From Cylindrotheca closterium (Eukaryota > Bacillariophyta > Bacillariophyceae > Bacillariales > Bacillariaceae), in NCBI GenBank assembly GCA_933822405.4, contig CAKOGP040001760.1:1-20572 (forward strand): DNA of 20,572 nucleotides, read 5' to 3'. The number at the start of each line of letters is the position of its first letter. Position 1 is the stretch's first letter. Under the pieces are notes generated by a model, which was not told the DNA's origin, made no database searches, and was given only the letters and a program-made list of their open reading frames with translations. Below, one piece after another: positions 19,136-20,572 of this stretch. The position numbers and the translations under genes were made by a program.

Positions 19136-20572
19136 ACAAGATTCGGAGCGTTTGCACTCAATACAGCAGCAAAGAAGACAAGCAGGTATCGATAAATTCT
19201 TTGTTACCTGCTTGTCGTTACCTGCTTGATACAGTCTTTGAAGAACAAGCGACTTGAGCCAACAAACCAGCAACAACATTATGAATTTGGCAAGAAGAAT
19301 GCAACAATCCACATTGTTTGAAAGCTGATAGAGCGGAGTGTGATTGATCTTGCTACTGTACTGCATAAATGAGATTCATAATGTTTCTAACTTGCCTATT
19401 CTATGGTCAAAGCATAGTTTGCATTCACTACTGCAGCAAACAAGACATGAAAGGTATCTATAAATGCAAGAATCCTTGCACCTGCGCTGCTAAAATTGAG
19501 ATTTGGAATATTTCTGACTTGCCCATTCAACTGATGCAGTCAAATCATAGTTCAATACAGCAGCAAGCAAGACAAGAAAGGTATCAAGGCTGTTATTCTG
19601 CTGTAAGTACTTTGTTCAAATCACATTGAATGGGAAGACTACTAATCCTGTTAGATGAGATTTGGAATATTTATAAGTTGCCTATTCTACGGTCAAAGAA
19701 CTATTCAACCAATAAACTGGTCGCACATATCAATCCTTTTGTTCACGATTGACTTGTGAACGCACTCTCCACATCCTGGGTTGCATAAGTACCATTTTGG
19801 TATCAAACTTAACTATTTAACGTTGTCCGCCGCTCAAGAAGCCCATTTCATACTATTTTGGCGGGAGACCCATGTTCTAAAACCTTTTGATCGGATGAGT
19901 CCTAGCTAGCTCCAATTGCTCCAATTGCTGTATTCTCTTTCCAAGGTGCCAACTACAGTATGGGAGAGAGAATTGGTTAGGTACAAGTATTATATTGAGA
20001 AAGATAGAAGATGTACTGGATGAGAATCATGAAGTTTATGGTGCATGTTAGGCTGGATCATGTTCCACGGCTTGGATCATGCTATAGCTGCACCCAATCA
20101 AAGATTCGTGGATCTCCGGTTTTTATGAAACAATTGGAGAGATGGAGATTTGATTCTTGGGCTTGAGCTCTTCATCCATTTTGTCGAATCCAACAAGAAT
20201 AGTCGGACTTGTCGTCCATGGACAAAACGTCGTCGGACACCTTCGTCCATTGACGAAAGGTTCACCAATTGTTCGGAAGGACACATACGCCGAGTGGTTT
20301 TGAGAAAATAATCCTGCCACGGCAAAATGGTCAATTTTTTTTAGAGATTGTGATATTCTATTTTCCATCATGTTGTCCGAGCGACATCCCCCAAAACTGA
20401 CTCGGCGCGTCTGGGTCCAGTTATAGCAAGGATAAGGTTACAGGCCGGTTAGGAGTCGTACATCTCGTTTCATAATTGGTGGCTAGATATTGTCCTAGCC
20501 CACGCAGGCTTTCCGGGTTCCGATCCGGGTGAGACACAGATTCGGGCCTCCAAGAGTAGAACTCGAAGAGTT
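19136..20572. other. Gene-poor right end with degenerate repeats
   Basis: No gene is supported. A degenerate tandem family recurs with the words GAGATTTGGAATATTT and CAGCAGCAAGCAAGACAAGA at about 19371, 19498 and 19657; a related CAGCAGCAAAGAAGACAAG word lies near 19165. Short open frames at 19369 and on the minus strand at 20098-20371 have no recognisable content. A tRNA-like segment lies at the extreme right (about 20461-20535). Confidence 0.5.
19371..19720 (+). repeat. Degenerate tandem repeat, period about 130-160 bp
   Basis: Three diverged units begin with GAGATT and an AATRTTT word at about 19371, 19498 and 19657. The first two continue through a shared CTTGCC(T/C)ATTC and a CAGCAGCAARCAAGACA word; the third keeps TTGCCTATTC and then diverges. 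Identity between units is moderate, so the array is old. Confidence 0.6.

Noticed and set aside
20098..20371. Two overlapping minus-strand frames of 78 and 82 codons
   Set aside because: They overlap in different frames, contain short GTCGTCC-type repeats, and give no recognisable protein.
1..20572. CRISPR array, phage or bacterial defence system
   Set aside because: There are no regularly spaced repeats and no bacterial-type gene clusters; the genes are intron-bearing and eukaryotic.

Overview
The window looks like nuclear DNA from a photosynthetic stramenopile, most likely a pennate diatom; the species cannot be fixed from sequence alone. The reasons are short GT-AG introns (55-87 bp), a plastid protein whose leader has a signal peptide, an SAF cleavage motif and then a twin-arginine thylakoid signal (the arrangement used by plastids bounded by four membranes), and an ankyrin plus kinase-like protein of a kind I associate with stramenopiles. 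Five protein genes can be supported, all split by introns. I rebuilt their splice sites by hand.

Left part (1-9426): an S6K-like AGC protein kinase lies on the minus strand (2471 to 365, 2 exons, 683 aa). An intergenic stretch of about 1 kb follows, with one unidentified open frame. Next comes a very large plus-strand gene (3536-9426, 3 exons, about 1920 aa). It encodes a basic, disordered N-terminal half with a degenerate repeated helical module, then ankyrin repeats, then a kinase fold that has lost its catalytic residues.

Middle (9427-12549): 6-phosphogluconate dehydrogenase (plus, 9924-11462, 2 exons, 487 aa) converges on a thylakoid-lumen protein (minus, 12549 to 11600, 4 exons, 239 aa), with 137 bp between their stops. 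A 135-bp foldback element (12635-12769) with 19-bp perfect terminal repeats and a 10-bp target-site duplication sits just upstream of the lumen-protein gene.

Right part (12770-20572): mostly non-coding and rich in repeats. It holds a duplicated block of about 265 bp (13344-13941), an OTUD6-type deubiquitinase (plus, 14996-15925, 2 exons, 280 aa) whose 5' end has been triplicated, and then 4.6 kb with no convincing gene. That last stretch has dispersed short repeats, an inverted repeat bounded by TTAA, and a degenerate tRNA-like sequence at the edge.

The genes do not form a pathway or operon. They look like independent housekeeping and signalling genes: carbon and NADPH metabolism, growth signalling, ubiquitin removal and the plastid lumen. 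The least familiar items are the 1920-aa repeat/ankyrin/pseudokinase protein, the foldback element beside the lumen-protein gene, and the triplicated start of the deubiquitinase gene.
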